A DNA stretch of 52,415 bases, from contig JAIEQK010000038.1 in NCBI GenBank assembly GCA_019747795.1, positions 1 to 52,415 of the forward strand. The letters are read 5' to 3'. The translations under genes were made by a program, and so were the position numbers. Shown piece after piece: positions 26,154 to 34,083 of this stretch. How positions within the stretch are numbered: the stretch's first letter is position 1; the number at the start of each line of letters is the position of its first letter. The notes below the pieces were generated by a model, which did not search any database, had not been told where the DNA came from, and worked only from the letters and a program-made list of their open reading frames with translations. This DNA comes from Gammaproteobacteria bacterium (GTDB lineage: Bacteria; Pseudomonadota; Gammaproteobacteria; Ga0077536).

Positions 26154-27170
26154 CTACTGCCGGTCGGGATTGAAGCGCTCGAAGCCGGTCTCGGGCGGCG
26201 GCACCTCGGGCAGCTTGCCGTCGTCCGCGGGCAGCTTGACCGTGGTCTCGAAGGCGACGTTGTCGCCGAAGTACATCACGTGCTGCTGGTACTTCGCGAC
26301 CATCGCCGGCGTGAGTTCCAGCACGCCGCTGGTGAGCCGCGTGTTTTCGTGCTTCGCCACCCACTTGTCGGCCGACTCGAGGCCGAGCGCGCCCGGGATG
26401 TGCACGCCCTTGATGTAGTAGTGGCTCGGAATGACGATGTGCGCGCCGGACTTCTCCATCACCACGTCGGCCCACTTCTGCGACAGGATGTGGCCCTCGT
26501 CGCTGACCGCGAGGATCGCCACGTCCACGTGCCCGATCTTCTGCCATACGCGCTCGGGCGGGTTCTGCCGGTTGTCGCCCCAGTGCAGGATGCGCAGCCC
26601 GCCGGTCTCGATCACGTACAGGCTGTTGTCCCACTGCAGGCCCTCGTTCGGCGGACAGGGATCCTGGTCGATGAAGAACTTCACCAGCTTGCGATAGGGA
26701 ATGTCGCCCTGCGTCTCGCACACGTGCTTGTCAGCGATGCCGGTGATCTTCACGTCGCCGAAGCTGAACTCGCCGGCCATGCGGTCCAGCACCTGGTCGG
26801 CCTGCACGCGCTCTATGGCGTCATGATCGAAATGCGCGTGGGTGACGAGCGCGATGTCGGTGCGGACGATGGGCATGTCGCGCATGTACCAGGGCGGATA
26901 CATGCCGACGATGTCGTTGCGCCATGGGTCGACAAAGACCTTCACGCCCTTCGGCGATTCGATCAGCACCGCCATGTTGCCGTAGTAGGAGAGCTTGACC
27001 TTGCCGCTGTCCTTCTGCGTGCCGCCATACACCTGGATGGCGATGCTGCGGTCGTTGTTGTACTTCTCGAGCTGCGCGGTGCCGCCGTGCATGCCGTGGG
27101 CAAAGAGCGGCTGGGCGAAGGCGAGGCCGAACGCGCACAGGGCGGCGCGACAGGCGCGAAAGGTCATCAT
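26154..27170 (-). CDS. Secreted metallo-beta-lactamase-fold hydrolase, UlaG-like
   Basis: 338 aa. An open frame extends further upstream, but the real start is the ATG at 27170 with GGGGAG upstream and a signal peptide directly after it (CRAALCAFGLAFAQPLFAHG). The mature protein should be periplasmic. The metal motif T-H111-A-H113-F-D115-H116 is intact, followed by HWGDN and PSHYYIKG segments. Family members hydrolyse lactones, phosphoesters and other esters, and UlaG-type proteins are the closest by eye; the substrate is unknown. It does not show the alkylsulfatase layout of SdsA. Fourth gene of the run, 40 bp after the cytochrome gene and 4 bp before the MFS gene. Confidence 0.85.
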   Translation of the reverse strand: MMTFRACRAALCAFGLAFAQPLFAHGMHGGTAQLEKYNNDRSIAIQVYGGTQKDSGKVKLSYYGNMAVLIESPKGVKVFVDPWRNDIVGMYPPWYMRDMPIVRTDIALVTHAHFDHDAIERVQADQVLDRMAGEFSFGDVKITGIADKHVCETQGDIPYRKLVKFFIDQDPCPPNEGLQWDNSLYVIETGGLRILHWGDNRQNPPERVWQKIGHVDVAILAVSDEGHILSQKWADVVMEKSGAHIVIPSHYYIKGVHIPGALGLESADKWVAKHENTRLTSGVLELTPAMVAKYQQHVMYFGDNVAFETTVKLPADDGKLPEVPPPETGFERFNPDRQ

Positions 27171-27210
27171 CAGTCTTCTCTCCCCTCGAGTGACGCTCTG
27201 CACCCGCGCG

Positions 27211-27732
27211 TCAGGGCGCGCCGGGCCGTGGATCCGGAAAGAAACCGTCCTGGTTGGGCATACGCACCGCGCGCAGGCCGTCGCGGTCGAGAACGGTATC
27301 CTGCGGCAGGATGCCGTTACGCGCCAGGAGAAACGCGGTGAGCGCGTACACCTGGTCGTCGCTGAGCGAGCCGGGCCGGGTGAAGGGCATGGCGCGGCGG
27401 ATGTAGTCGAACACGGTGGTGGCGTAAGGCCAGTAGCTGCCGATGGTCTGCTCCGGCTTCGCCGTCGCGAGCGTGCCCTGTCCGCCGACCAGCACCGGGT
27501 CCGGCCCTTCGCGACCCGTCGCGCCGTGACACGCGGCGCACTGCGCGGCGAACAGCGCCGCGCCCTCGTCGACGCTGCCGCGACCGGGGGGCAGTTCCTC
27601 GCCGCTCGGGCCAATTGCGGTGTCGGCAGCAGCAAGCGTGGCCGCGTCGGGCGCGTGACCGAGGCCCAGCCCTTCAGCGCCTGTTGCGCTCGCCCACAGG
27701 AGGACGGTCAGCAGCAGCGCGCGTTCAGGCAT
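27211..27732 (-). CDS. SoxD-like monohaem cytochrome c
   Basis: 173 aa with a signal peptide (residues 1-19), so periplasmic. One haem site, C65-A-A-C68-H69, with M115 in RRAMPF as probable axial ligand. The segment TIGSYWPYATTVFDYIRRAMPF and the following SLSDDQVYALTAFLL strongly recall SoxD of the SoxCD sulfane dehydrogenase. Known SoxD proteins such as that of Paracoccus are about twice as long and dihaem; here only the first haem domain is present. Its ATG overlaps the end of the SoxC-like gene by 8 bp, so the two are almost certainly co-translated. Role: takes electrons from the SoxC molybdenum centre to the respiratory chain. Confidence 0.88.
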   Translation of the reverse strand: MPERALLLTVLLWASATGAEGLGLGHAPDAATLAAADTAIGPSGEELPPGRGSVDEGAALFAAQCAACHGATGREGPDPVLVGGQGTLATAKPEQTIGSYWPYATTVFDYIRRAMPFTRPGSLSDDQVYALTAFLLARNGILPQDTVLDRDGLRAVRMPNQDGFFPDPRPGAP

Positions 27733-28918
27733 TGTGCACGCTGCCGTCGGCGTCCACGCGCCAGCGCTGGATGGCGTTGTAGTGGTAGAAGGAATTCGCG
27801 CCGCGCGCGGCGATCAAGGCTTCGCGCGTCGGCTGCACGTAGCCGGTCTCGTCGGTGCAGCGGCTGGCGAGCAGCGCCGGCGCGCCGGTGAAGCGCCACG
27901 GCAAGGTGAAGCGCGTGTGGCAGACCGGCAGCACCGGACCGTGCAGGGTCGCGTCCTGCCAGTGCTCGCCGCCGTCGACGCTCACTTCCACGCGGGTCAC
28001 GCGCCCGCGCCCCGACCAGGCGAGCCCGCGGATCTCCTGGAAGCCCGGCGCCAACGGCGTGGGCCCCGGCGACGGCGCGGTGATCACGGACTTCGCGTCC
28101 ATCATCAAGGTGAAGGCGCGCGCACGACCGTCCGGCATGAGGTCGGTATACTTGGACGTCTCCTCGCGGCTGTAGACCGGCTCGGCGCTGAGCTTCACGC
28201 GGCTCAACCATTTCACGCTGATGCTGCCTTCGTAGCCCGGCACCAGCAGGCGCAGCGGGTAGCCCTGCTCCGGCCGCAGCGCCTCGCCGTTCTGGCCATA
28301 GGCGAGCAGCACGTCGTCCAGCGCCTTGGCTAGCGGCAGGCTGCGCGTGAGACGCGCGGCGTCCGCGCCCTCCGCCACCAGCCAGCGCGCTTCGGGCTGC
28401 GGTTCGCATTCGGCCAGCACGTCGGCGAGGCGCACGCCGCTCCACACGCTGCACGAGGTGAGCCCATGGGTCTGCTGCACGTCGACGCCGCCCGGCCCCT
28501 GCCACTCGCGATAGCTGTTGCCCGAGCACTCGAGGAAGCACAGTCGCTCGGCTTGCGGAAAGCGCCGCAGTTCGGCGAGCGTGAATTCGAGCGGGCGCCG
28601 CACCAGGCCGTGGATCAGCAGCCGATGGGCGTCGGGCGCGATGTCCGGCACACCCGCGTGGTGACGCTCGTAGTGCAGGCCCGCGGGCGTGAGGCTGCCT
28701 ACCTGATCGGCGAGCGGCGTCCAGGACGCGGTGCTGGCGAGGTAGCGCGTGGGCGTGAGCCAGCGCGCCGCGGTTTCGTGACGGGCGCGCTGACCGTAGC
28801 CCGAGACCGGCAGGCCGAGCGCGCGTCCTTGGCCTGCGTGCGCGCCGCCCGCCAGGCCGAGCAGGCCCGCCGTGGTCGCGGTGCCGCGCAGGAAGCGGCG
28901 GCGCGAGCGATCGGTCAT
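27725..28918 (-). CDS. soxC: SoxC-like molybdopterin sulfite/sulfane dehydrogenase
   Basis: 397 aa. Tat signal at the N-terminus (RSRRRFLRG then a hydrophobic stretch), so exported folded with its cofactor. Oxidoreductase molybdopterin-binding domain with the Mo-ligating Cys131 in FLECSGNS, then the Mo-co dimerisation domain. Segments GEALRPEQGYPLRLLVPGYE, REETSKYTDLMPDG and GLAWSGRGR match SoxC specifically rather than generic sulfite oxidases. In Sox systems SoxCD oxidises sulfane sulfur on SoxY, but no SoxXYZAB gene is in the window. An orphan SoxC with its own cytochrome may instead oxidise free sulfite, which is an inference. It starts 4 bp after the EamA stop and overlaps the cytochrome gene. 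Confidence 0.9.
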   Translation of the reverse strand: MTDRSRRRFLRGTATTAGLLGLAGGAHAGQGRALGLPVSGYGQRARHETAARWLTPTRYLASTASWTPLADQVGSLTPAGLHYERHHAGVPDIAPDAHRLLIHGLVRRPLEFTLAELRRFPQAERLCFLECSGNSYREWQGPGGVDVQQTHGLTSCSVWSGVRLADVLAECEPQPEARWLVAEGADAARLTRSLPLAKALDDVLLAYGQNGEALRPEQGYPLRLLVPGYEGSISVKWLSRVKLSAEPVYSREETSKYTDLMPDGRARAFTLMMDAKSVITAPSPGPTPLAPGFQEIRGLAWSGRGRVTRVEVSVDGGEHWQDATLHGPVLPVCHTRFTLPWRFTGAPALLASRCTDETGYVQPTREALIAARGANSFYHYNAIQRWRVDADGSVHNA

Positions 28919-28922
28919 CGCT

Positions 28923-29834
28923 TCAGCGCGGCACGGCGGCGCGCCGCCGTCCGAGGATCACGAGGCCTATGCCGCCCAGCACCGCGAGGCCCGCGAGCAG
29001 CAGGCGCGGCGGCATTGTCTCGCCGAGCAGCAGCACGCCGAACAGCGCGGCCAGCAGCGGCACGCAGAGTTGCACCACCGCGGCAGTGATGGCCGTGATG
29101 CGTGCCAGCACGCGATACCACAGCACGTAGCCGAGCGCCGACGTCACCGCGCCGGACAAGACGGCGAGCGCGAAGCCGTCGCCGCTGAAGGGCGCGCTCG
29201 CGCGCGGCAGCGCCAGCAGCACGAAGGCGGCCGGCACCGTGGCGATGAAGTTGCGCACCGTGGCCATGACCGGGTCAGCTTGCCGCGCGCCGCGCAGCGA
29301 GTACAAGCCCCAGGCGCCGCCGGCCACCAGCATGCAGAGCACGGCCCAGGTCGGCATCGCGCCCGGCCCGGGGGCGAGGTAGCCGGCGAGTCCTACGAGG
29401 GCGAGTGCGAGCCCCACGCCGGTGAGCGGCGTGAAGCGCTCGCCGCGCAGGAGCCCGGTGGTGATCATCGTGACCTGCACCGCGCCGAACAGCAGCAGCG
29501 CGCCGACGCCCGCATCGAGTGCGAGATAGGCGAAGGAGAAGCCCGCGGCATAGACGAACAGCGCCGTGGCGGCCAGCGGGTCCACGCGCCCACGTTCACC
29601 GCCGTCGCGGTCCAGCAACAGCACCGCAAGCATGGCCGCGCCGCTCAGCAGGCGCACGGCAGTGAAGCGCGGCGCGTCGATCAGCTCGCCGCCCAGCGCC
29701 AGGCGGCACAGCAGCGAGTTGGCGGCGAACGCGGCCAGGGTCGCGGTCACCAGCCCGGCCAGGCCCAGGGCCGACCAGGCCGGTCCGAGTTCGGCCGGCG
29801 CCGAATGCAATCTCACCTGCCTGCTGTCGCCCAT
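28923..29834 (-). CDS. EamA/DMT-family permease
   Basis: 303 aa, about ten hydrophobic spans in two halves, as in the EamA (drug/metabolite transporter) family: LALVGLAGYLAPGPGAM, VPAAFVLLALPRA, GLAVLGGIGLVILGRRR at the end. Members export or import metabolites; the substrate cannot be read. First gene of the minus-strand run. The stop lies 4 bp before the soxC-like start. By position it could move a sulfur metabolite, for example exporting sulfite to the periplasmic dehydrogenase, but this is context only. Divergent from the flavin monooxygenase gene across 136 bp. Confidence 0.83.
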   Translation of the reverse strand: MGDSRQVRLHSAPAELGPAWSALGLAGLVTATLAAFAANSLLCRLALGGELIDAPRFTAVRLLSGAAMLAVLLLDRDGGERGRVDPLAATALFVYAAGFSFAYLALDAGVGALLLFGAVQVTMITTGLLRGERFTPLTGVGLALALVGLAGYLAPGPGAMPTWAVLCMLVAGGAWGLYSLRGARQADPVMATVRNFIATVPAAFVLLALPRASAPFSGDGFALAVLSGAVTSALGYVLWYRVLARITAITAAVVQLCVPLLAALFGVLLLGETMPPRLLLAGLAVLGGIGLVILGRRRAAVPR

Positions 29835-29970
29835 GGCGCCCTGCTCGCTGACTTAGAACCTAGTCTCCTATGCTTATCACGAAAAAAATGACAAGCTCAA
29901 CAGTTTTCCGGCAGCATGGTTCCAGCGAACCGCCTCAGTCGTGGGCGGCCGGGACATCGGGGAGACCACC
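29835..29970. promoter_or_regulatory. Divergent promoter region, EamA-soxC operon / flavin monooxygenase
   Basis: A 136-bp gap whose middle (about 29852-29912) is AT-rich against the high-GC background and includes a run of seven A. On the minus strand TTGTCA is a plausible -35, but the following TAGGAG is a weak -10. For the plus gene GGGGAG at 29959-29964 is the ribosome-binding site. One shared region would allow coordinate control of the two arms. Confidence 0.45.
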
Positions 29971-31365
29971 ATGGGCAAGCGCATCATCTTCAACGGCTTC
30001 ACGCAGTGCTGCATGAACCACCATTCCGAGGGGCTGTGGAAACATCCGCAGGACGGCTCCTCGCGCGGCTACACGAGCACCGACTACTGGGTGGACCTCG
30101 CCCGCCTGCTCGAGCGCGGCTGCTTCGACGGCCTGTTCCTGGCCGACGTGCACGGCACCTACAACATCTACCGCGGTTCGCGCGACGCGGCGGTGGCTCA
30201 CGCGGTGCAGTTCCCGAGCAACGACCCGACGGTGATCATCCCGCTCATGGCCCACGCCACCCGGCACCTGGGCTTCGCCTGCACCTACAGCACCACCTAC
30301 TTCGCGCCCTATCACTGCGCGAAGCTGTTCTCGACGCTCGATCACCTGAGCGGCGGCCGCGCGGCCTGGAACATCGTCACCTCCTACCTGGCCGACGCCA
30401 ACGCGAACTTCGGCATCGAGGAAGTGCTGAGCCACGACGACCGCTACGAGCGCGCCGAGGAGTACATGGAGGTCTGCTACAAGCTGTGGGAGCACTCCTG
30501 GGAGGAGGACGCGGTGGTGCGCGATCCAGTGCGGGACATGTACGCGGACCCGGCCAAGGTGCACGAGATCCATCACGACGGCACCTGGTTCAAGGTCAAC
30601 GGCCCGCACATGTGCGAGCCCTCTCCGCAGCGCACGCCGCTCTTGTTCCAGGCGGGTCAATCCGGGCGCGGCACCCTGTTCGCCGCCAAGCACGCCGAGG
30701 CCATTTTCTCCATCCATCCGACTATCGCAGCGAGCGCCGCGAGCACGCGCCGCATCCACGAGGCCGCCGCGGGCTTCGGTCGCGCGCCGGAGTCCATCAA
30801 GATCTGCCAGGGCATCAGCGTGGTGGTGGCACCGAGCGATGAAGAAGCGCAGATGAAGTACGAGACCGCGCTCCGCTACGCGAGCCCCGAAGGTGCGCTG
30901 GCGCTGTTCAGCGGCTGGACCGGGGTCGATCTCGCGCTGGTCGACGGCAATCGCCAGGTGCACGAGTTCGAATCCAACGCCATCACCAGCTTGCTCGGCT
31001 TCTTCAAACAGGTCGATCCGGCACGCGCCTGGACCATGAACGACATCAAGCACTACATGGCGCTCGGCAGCATCCAGCCGAAGATCATCGGCAGCCCACA
31101 AACCGTCGCCGACGAACTCGAACGCTGGGCGGACGAAGGCTTGGTGGACGGCTTCAACCTTGTACCCATCGTGCAGCCCGGCGGCTTTCGCGATTTCGTC
31201 GAGCTGGTGGTGCCGGAACTGCAGCGACGCGGACGCATGCGCACGCGCTACGAGGGCACGACGCTCCGCGAGAACTACTTCGGCGCGGGACACGCGCGTC
31301 TGCCCGCGGAACACACCGCGCACACCGCGCTGCCGCCGTGGAAGCACGCCGCGCGCCGTGCCTGA
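29971..31365 (+). CDS. FMNH2-dependent monooxygenase, DszA/NtaA/SnaA family
   Basis: 464 aa from ATG 29971, preceded by GGGGAG at 7 nt; an in-frame GTG at 29941 is not needed. Luciferase-like TIM barrel. The pattern ERGCFDGLFLADVHG, TYSTTYFAPYHCAK, LDHLSGGRAAWNIVTS, DDRYERAEEYMEV, GTWFKVNGPH, LFQAGQSGRG and ADELERWADEGLVDGFNL follows the family of dibenzothiophene-sulfone (DszA), dimethylsulfone, nitrilotriacetate and pristinamycin monooxygenases. These need reduced FMN from a separate reductase, and none is in the window. Divergent from the EamA-soxC-tauD-like operon and followed by a TetR gene. A C-S cleaving role would match that operon but is unproven. Confidence 0.88.
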   Translation: MGKRIIFNGFTQCCMNHHSEGLWKHPQDGSSRGYTSTDYWVDLARLLERGCFDGLFLADVHGTYNIYRGSRDAAVAHAVQFPSNDPTVIIPLMAHATRHLGFACTYSTTYFAPYHCAKLFSTLDHLSGGRAAWNIVTSYLADANANFGIEEVLSHDDRYERAEEYMEVCYKLWEHSWEEDAVVRDPVRDMYADPAKVHEIHHDGTWFKVNGPHMCEPSPQRTPLLFQAGQSGRGTLFAAKHAEAIFSIHPTIAASAASTRRIHEAAAGFGRAPESIKICQGISVVVAPSDEEAQMKYETALRYASPEGALALFSGWTGVDLALVDGNRQVHEFESNAITSLLGFFKQVDPARAWTMNDIKHYMALGSIQPKIIGSPQTVADELERWADEGLVDGFNLVPIVQPGGFRDFVELVVPELQRRGRMRTRYEGTTLRENYFGAGHARLPAEHTAHTALPPWKHAARRA

Positions 31366-31445
31366 CAGTAGGCGCGGCCGGCGCGCTCGGCTAAGTTAGG
31401 GCCTTCGGTCCGCAGGGGGCCGCAGCGCAAGGACAAGGACACGCG

Positions 31446-32069
31446 GTGGCCACGCGTCGCGATTTGAAGGACAAACCGACCCGCCAATGGCTGGCGGCGC
31501 CCGAGCGGCGCCGCCAGCTGCTGCGTGTCGCGCTCGGCGTCGCCGCGCGCCGTGGCCTTGGCCGCACCGGACATGCCGAAGTGGCGAAGCTCGCCGGCGT
31601 CGCGGTGTCGAGCGTGTTCCTGTATTTCCCCAGCCGCCAGGAGTTGCTCACGGCCATCGTCGCCGAGATCGGGCGCTTCTACATCGAGCTCGCGCGCGGC
31701 TACCACGACGCCGAGGGCTCGCCGCTGGCCGCGGTCAAGGCCCATCTGCACGGCTTCGCCGACTCGGTGAAGAGTGAGCCGGATTACGCGCAGGTGTGGC
31801 TAGAATGGGCCGTCCTGATCCGCAACGACGACGGCCTGTGGGACGCCTTCCTCGAGTTCCAGGAGACGATGATCCACATCATCGCCGGTTCGATAGAACG
31901 CGCGCAGGCAGCCGGTGAAGTGACACAGGCGCTGCGCGCCCCCGACGCCGCGCGCCTGGTGGTGGCCTCGGCCTACACTCTGACCCAGCTGCAGTTCATG
32001 CAGCGCAGCGCGCAGGAGGTACACAGCTACGCCGAGCAGGCGTTGGACCTCGCGTTGAGTCGCGTCTGA
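31446..32069 (+). CDS. TetR-family transcriptional regulator
   Basis: 207 aa with a GTG start; AAGGACAAGGA lies upstream. The N-terminal helix-turn-helix is at about residues 22-68 (RRQLLRVALGVAARRGLGR, VAKLAGVAVSSVFLYFPSRQELL), then a helical ligand-binding domain as usual for the family. It lies 80 bp after the flavin monooxygenase and 195 bp before the Baeyer-Villiger monooxygenase, so it probably controls one or both, and possibly the divergent operon. No operator was confidently identified. Confidence 0.88.
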   Translation: MATRRDLKDKPTRQWLAAPERRRQLLRVALGVAARRGLGRTGHAEVAKLAGVAVSSVFLYFPSRQELLTAIVAEIGRFYIELARGYHDAEGSPLAAVKAHLHGFADSVKSEPDYAQVWLEWAVLIRNDDGLWDAFLEFQETMIHIIAGSIERAQAAGEVTQALRAPDAARLVVASAYTLTQLQFMQRSAQEVHSYAEQALDLALSRV

Positions 32070-32264
32070 GCGCGCTCACGCTCCCGCTCACACTCCTTCG
32101 AGTAATTCCCCGCTTCCGCTCGCGATGGTTTTCTCGCGGCGCCGCTGCGTGGGGCTGATGCACGTCAAGCTTTCAGGCTTGCGCCTTCCTACCATCGGTC
32201 GCCAGTGCTGCACGCCGACACGGCGTCAGACGTCTCGCACGCGGACCCATGGGAGAGCCACAGC

Positions 32265-33890
32265 ATGTCCACCACCCACTACGATGCCATCATCATCGGC
32301 GCCGGGATCTCCGGCATGTATCAACTGCATCGCCTGCGTCAGCTCGGCATGTCCGTGCGCGTGTTCGAGGCAGGCAGCGGCGTGGGTGGCACGTGGTACT
32401 GGAATCGCTATCCCGGCTGCCGCTTCGACTCCGAGAGCTATTCCTACGGTTACTCCTTCTCCAAGGAGATTCTCGACGAGTGGAACTGGAGCGAACACTT
32501 CGCGCCGCAGCCGGAGACGCTCAAGTACCTGAACTTCGTCGCGGACAAGCTCGACGTGCGCAAGGACATCACCTTCAACGCGCGGGTGAAGTCGGCCGCC
32601 TATGACGAGCAGGCCAACCTGTGGAACGTGACGCTGGAAGATGGCGGGCAGGCCGCCGCGCCGCTGCTGATCTCCGCCACCGGGCCGCTGTCCGCGCCGC
32701 AGATGCCGAACATTCCAGGCGTCGACGACTTCCAGGGCGAGGCCTTTCACACCGGGCTCTGGCCGCGCGATCCGAACGGCTACGGTCCGGCGAAGATCTC
32801 CTTCGCCGGCGAGCGCGTCGGCATCATCGGCACAGGCGCCACCGGCGTGCAGGTCATCCAGGAAGTGGCGAAGGACGTCGGTCACCTGTACGTCTTCCAA
32901 CGCACGCCGAACTGGTGCGCGCCGTTGCACAACAGCAAGATCGACGAGGCCACCCAGCGCAAGATCCACGCGAGCTACGACCAGATCTTCCAGCAGTGCG
33001 CGGAGTCCATGGGCAACTTCCTGCACAAGTTCGACGAGCGCTCGGCGCTCGAAGTGACGCCCGCGGAGCGCGAGGCCTTCTTCGAGGAACTGTACGCCTC
33101 GCCCGGCTTCGGCATCTGGCTCGGCACCTTCCGCGACGTGCTGACCGACCAGCGCGCGAACGATCTCGCGAGCGACTTCATCGCGCGCAAGATTCGCAGC
33201 CGGGTGAAGGATCCCAAGGTCGCCGAGAAGCTGATTCCTAAGGACCACGGCTTCGGACTGCGGCGCGTGCCGATGGAGACCAACTACTACGAGGTCTACA
33301 ACCAGCCGAACGTGACCCTGGTCGACATCAAGGAGGCGCCCATCGAGCGCATCACCGCCAAGGGCATCAAGACAGCCGCCGCAGAGTACGACCTCGACCT
33401 CATCATCTATGCCACAGGCTTCGAGGCAGTGACCGGCGCGCTCGCGCGCATCGACATTCGCGGTGTGGGTGGCGTGAGCCTTCAGGAGCACTGGAAGGAC
33501 GGCCCGGTCACCTACCTCGGCATGCAGACCACCGGCTTCCCGAATTTCTTCACCCTGGTGGGCCCCAACAACGGCTCGACCTTCTGCAACATTCCGCGCT
33601 GCATCGAGCAGAACGTCGACTGGCTGACGGATCTGATCGCCGACATGCGCGCCAAGGGCCTGACCCGCGTCGAGCCGACCGCGCAGGCCGAGGTTGCCTG
33701 GACCGAGCACGTCGACGAGACCGCGCGCGCCACGCTCTTCCCGACCGTGAACTCCTGGTTCATGGGCGTGAACCCCAACATCCCCGGGCGCAAGAAGAAG
33801 TTCATGCTCTACGCGGGAGGCTTTCCCCTCTATCGCAAGACCTGCGCGGACGTCGCGGCGAAGGGCTACGAGGGGTTCGTGCGGCGTTGA
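32265..33890 (+). CDS. Baeyer-Villiger flavin monooxygenase
   Basis: 541 aa from ATG 32265, 8 nt after GGGAGAG; the frame opens earlier but without support. Two dinucleotide motifs, GAGISG at 12-17 (FAD) and GTGATG at 189-194 (NADPH), flank the BVMO fingerprint FxGxxxHxxxW: F156, G158, H162, W166, followed by P167. The ATG-type linker segments (GTWYWNRYPGCRFDSES, YATGFEAVTGA) are typical of the cyclohexanone/phenylacetone/steroid group. It inserts oxygen next to a ketone, or oxidises sulfides to sulfoxides and sulfones. Stands alone after the TetR gene, followed by a hairpin and a REP cluster. Confidence 0.92.
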   Translation: MSTTHYDAIIIGAGISGMYQLHRLRQLGMSVRVFEAGSGVGGTWYWNRYPGCRFDSESYSYGYSFSKEILDEWNWSEHFAPQPETLKYLNFVADKLDVRKDITFNARVKSAAYDEQANLWNVTLEDGGQAAAPLLISATGPLSAPQMPNIPGVDDFQGEAFHTGLWPRDPNGYGPAKISFAGERVGIIGTGATGVQVIQEVAKDVGHLYVFQRTPNWCAPLHNSKIDEATQRKIHASYDQIFQQCAESMGNFLHKFDERSALEVTPAEREAFFEELYASPGFGIWLGTFRDVLTDQRANDLASDFIARKIRSRVKDPKVAEKLIPKDHGFGLRRVPMETNYYEVYNQPNVTLVDIKEAPIERITAKGIKTAAAEYDLDLIIYATGFEAVTGALARIDIRGVGGVSLQEHWKDGPVTYLGMQTTGFPNFFTLVGPNNGSTFCNIPRCIEQNVDWLTDLIADMRAKGLTRVEPTAQAEVAWTEHVDETARATLFPTVNSWFMGVNPNIPGRKKKFMLYAGGFPLYRKTCADVAAKGYEGFVRR

Positions 33891-33899
33891 GGTGATAGT

Positions 33900-33921
33900 A
33901 CAGACCCTATACGGGGTCTGT
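33900..33921 (+). terminator. Hairpin after the BVMO gene (ACAGACC/GGTCTGT type)
   Basis: Arms ACAGACCC and GGGTCTGT with a 6-nt loop, 9 bp after the BVMO stop. No U tract follows. The core matches the hairpin at 49154-49198 after another plus-strand gene. It may be a terminator or a member of a dispersed element family. Confidence 0.45.
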
Positions 33922-33960
33922 CCCGTCCACGGCCCGATGCACGTCCAGGCCAAGACGGGA

Positions 33961-34070
33961 CATGTAGGGCCGATTTCAATCGGCCATGCACGGCGTCTCA
34001 AGGTCAAGCTGTGCATGGCGGGTTGAAACCCGCCCTACAAGGCTCGTTGCCTGGCCGATTTCAATCGGCC
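33961..34070. repeat. REP-like palindromes, variant sequence
   Basis: Copy 1 at 33961-33990 (TGTAGGGCCGATTTCAATCG...), inverted copy at 34013-34040 (GGCGGGTTGAAACCCGCC core), and a third core GGCCGATTTCAATCGGCC at 34053-34070. Layout and the flanking TGTAGG/CCTACA are those of the other clusters, but the stem bases differ (GGCCGA, GGCGGG instead of GTCGGA). The stems have changed by paired substitutions, which supports selection for structure. Between convergent BVMO and cupin genes. Confidence 0.75.
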
Positions 34071-34083
34071 AGGCAGGGCACCC

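Noticed and set aside
26154-27635. MBL-fold protein starting at 27635
   Set aside because: The extra 155 residues are Arg/Ser/Thr-rich and overlap the cytochrome gene; a signal peptide and ribosome-binding site mark the start at 27170.
29971-33890. Sulfur assimilation ssu operon
   Set aside because: No SsuABC transporter, SsuE reductase or LysR-type regulator is present, and the monooxygenase follows DszA/NtaA rather than SsuD.
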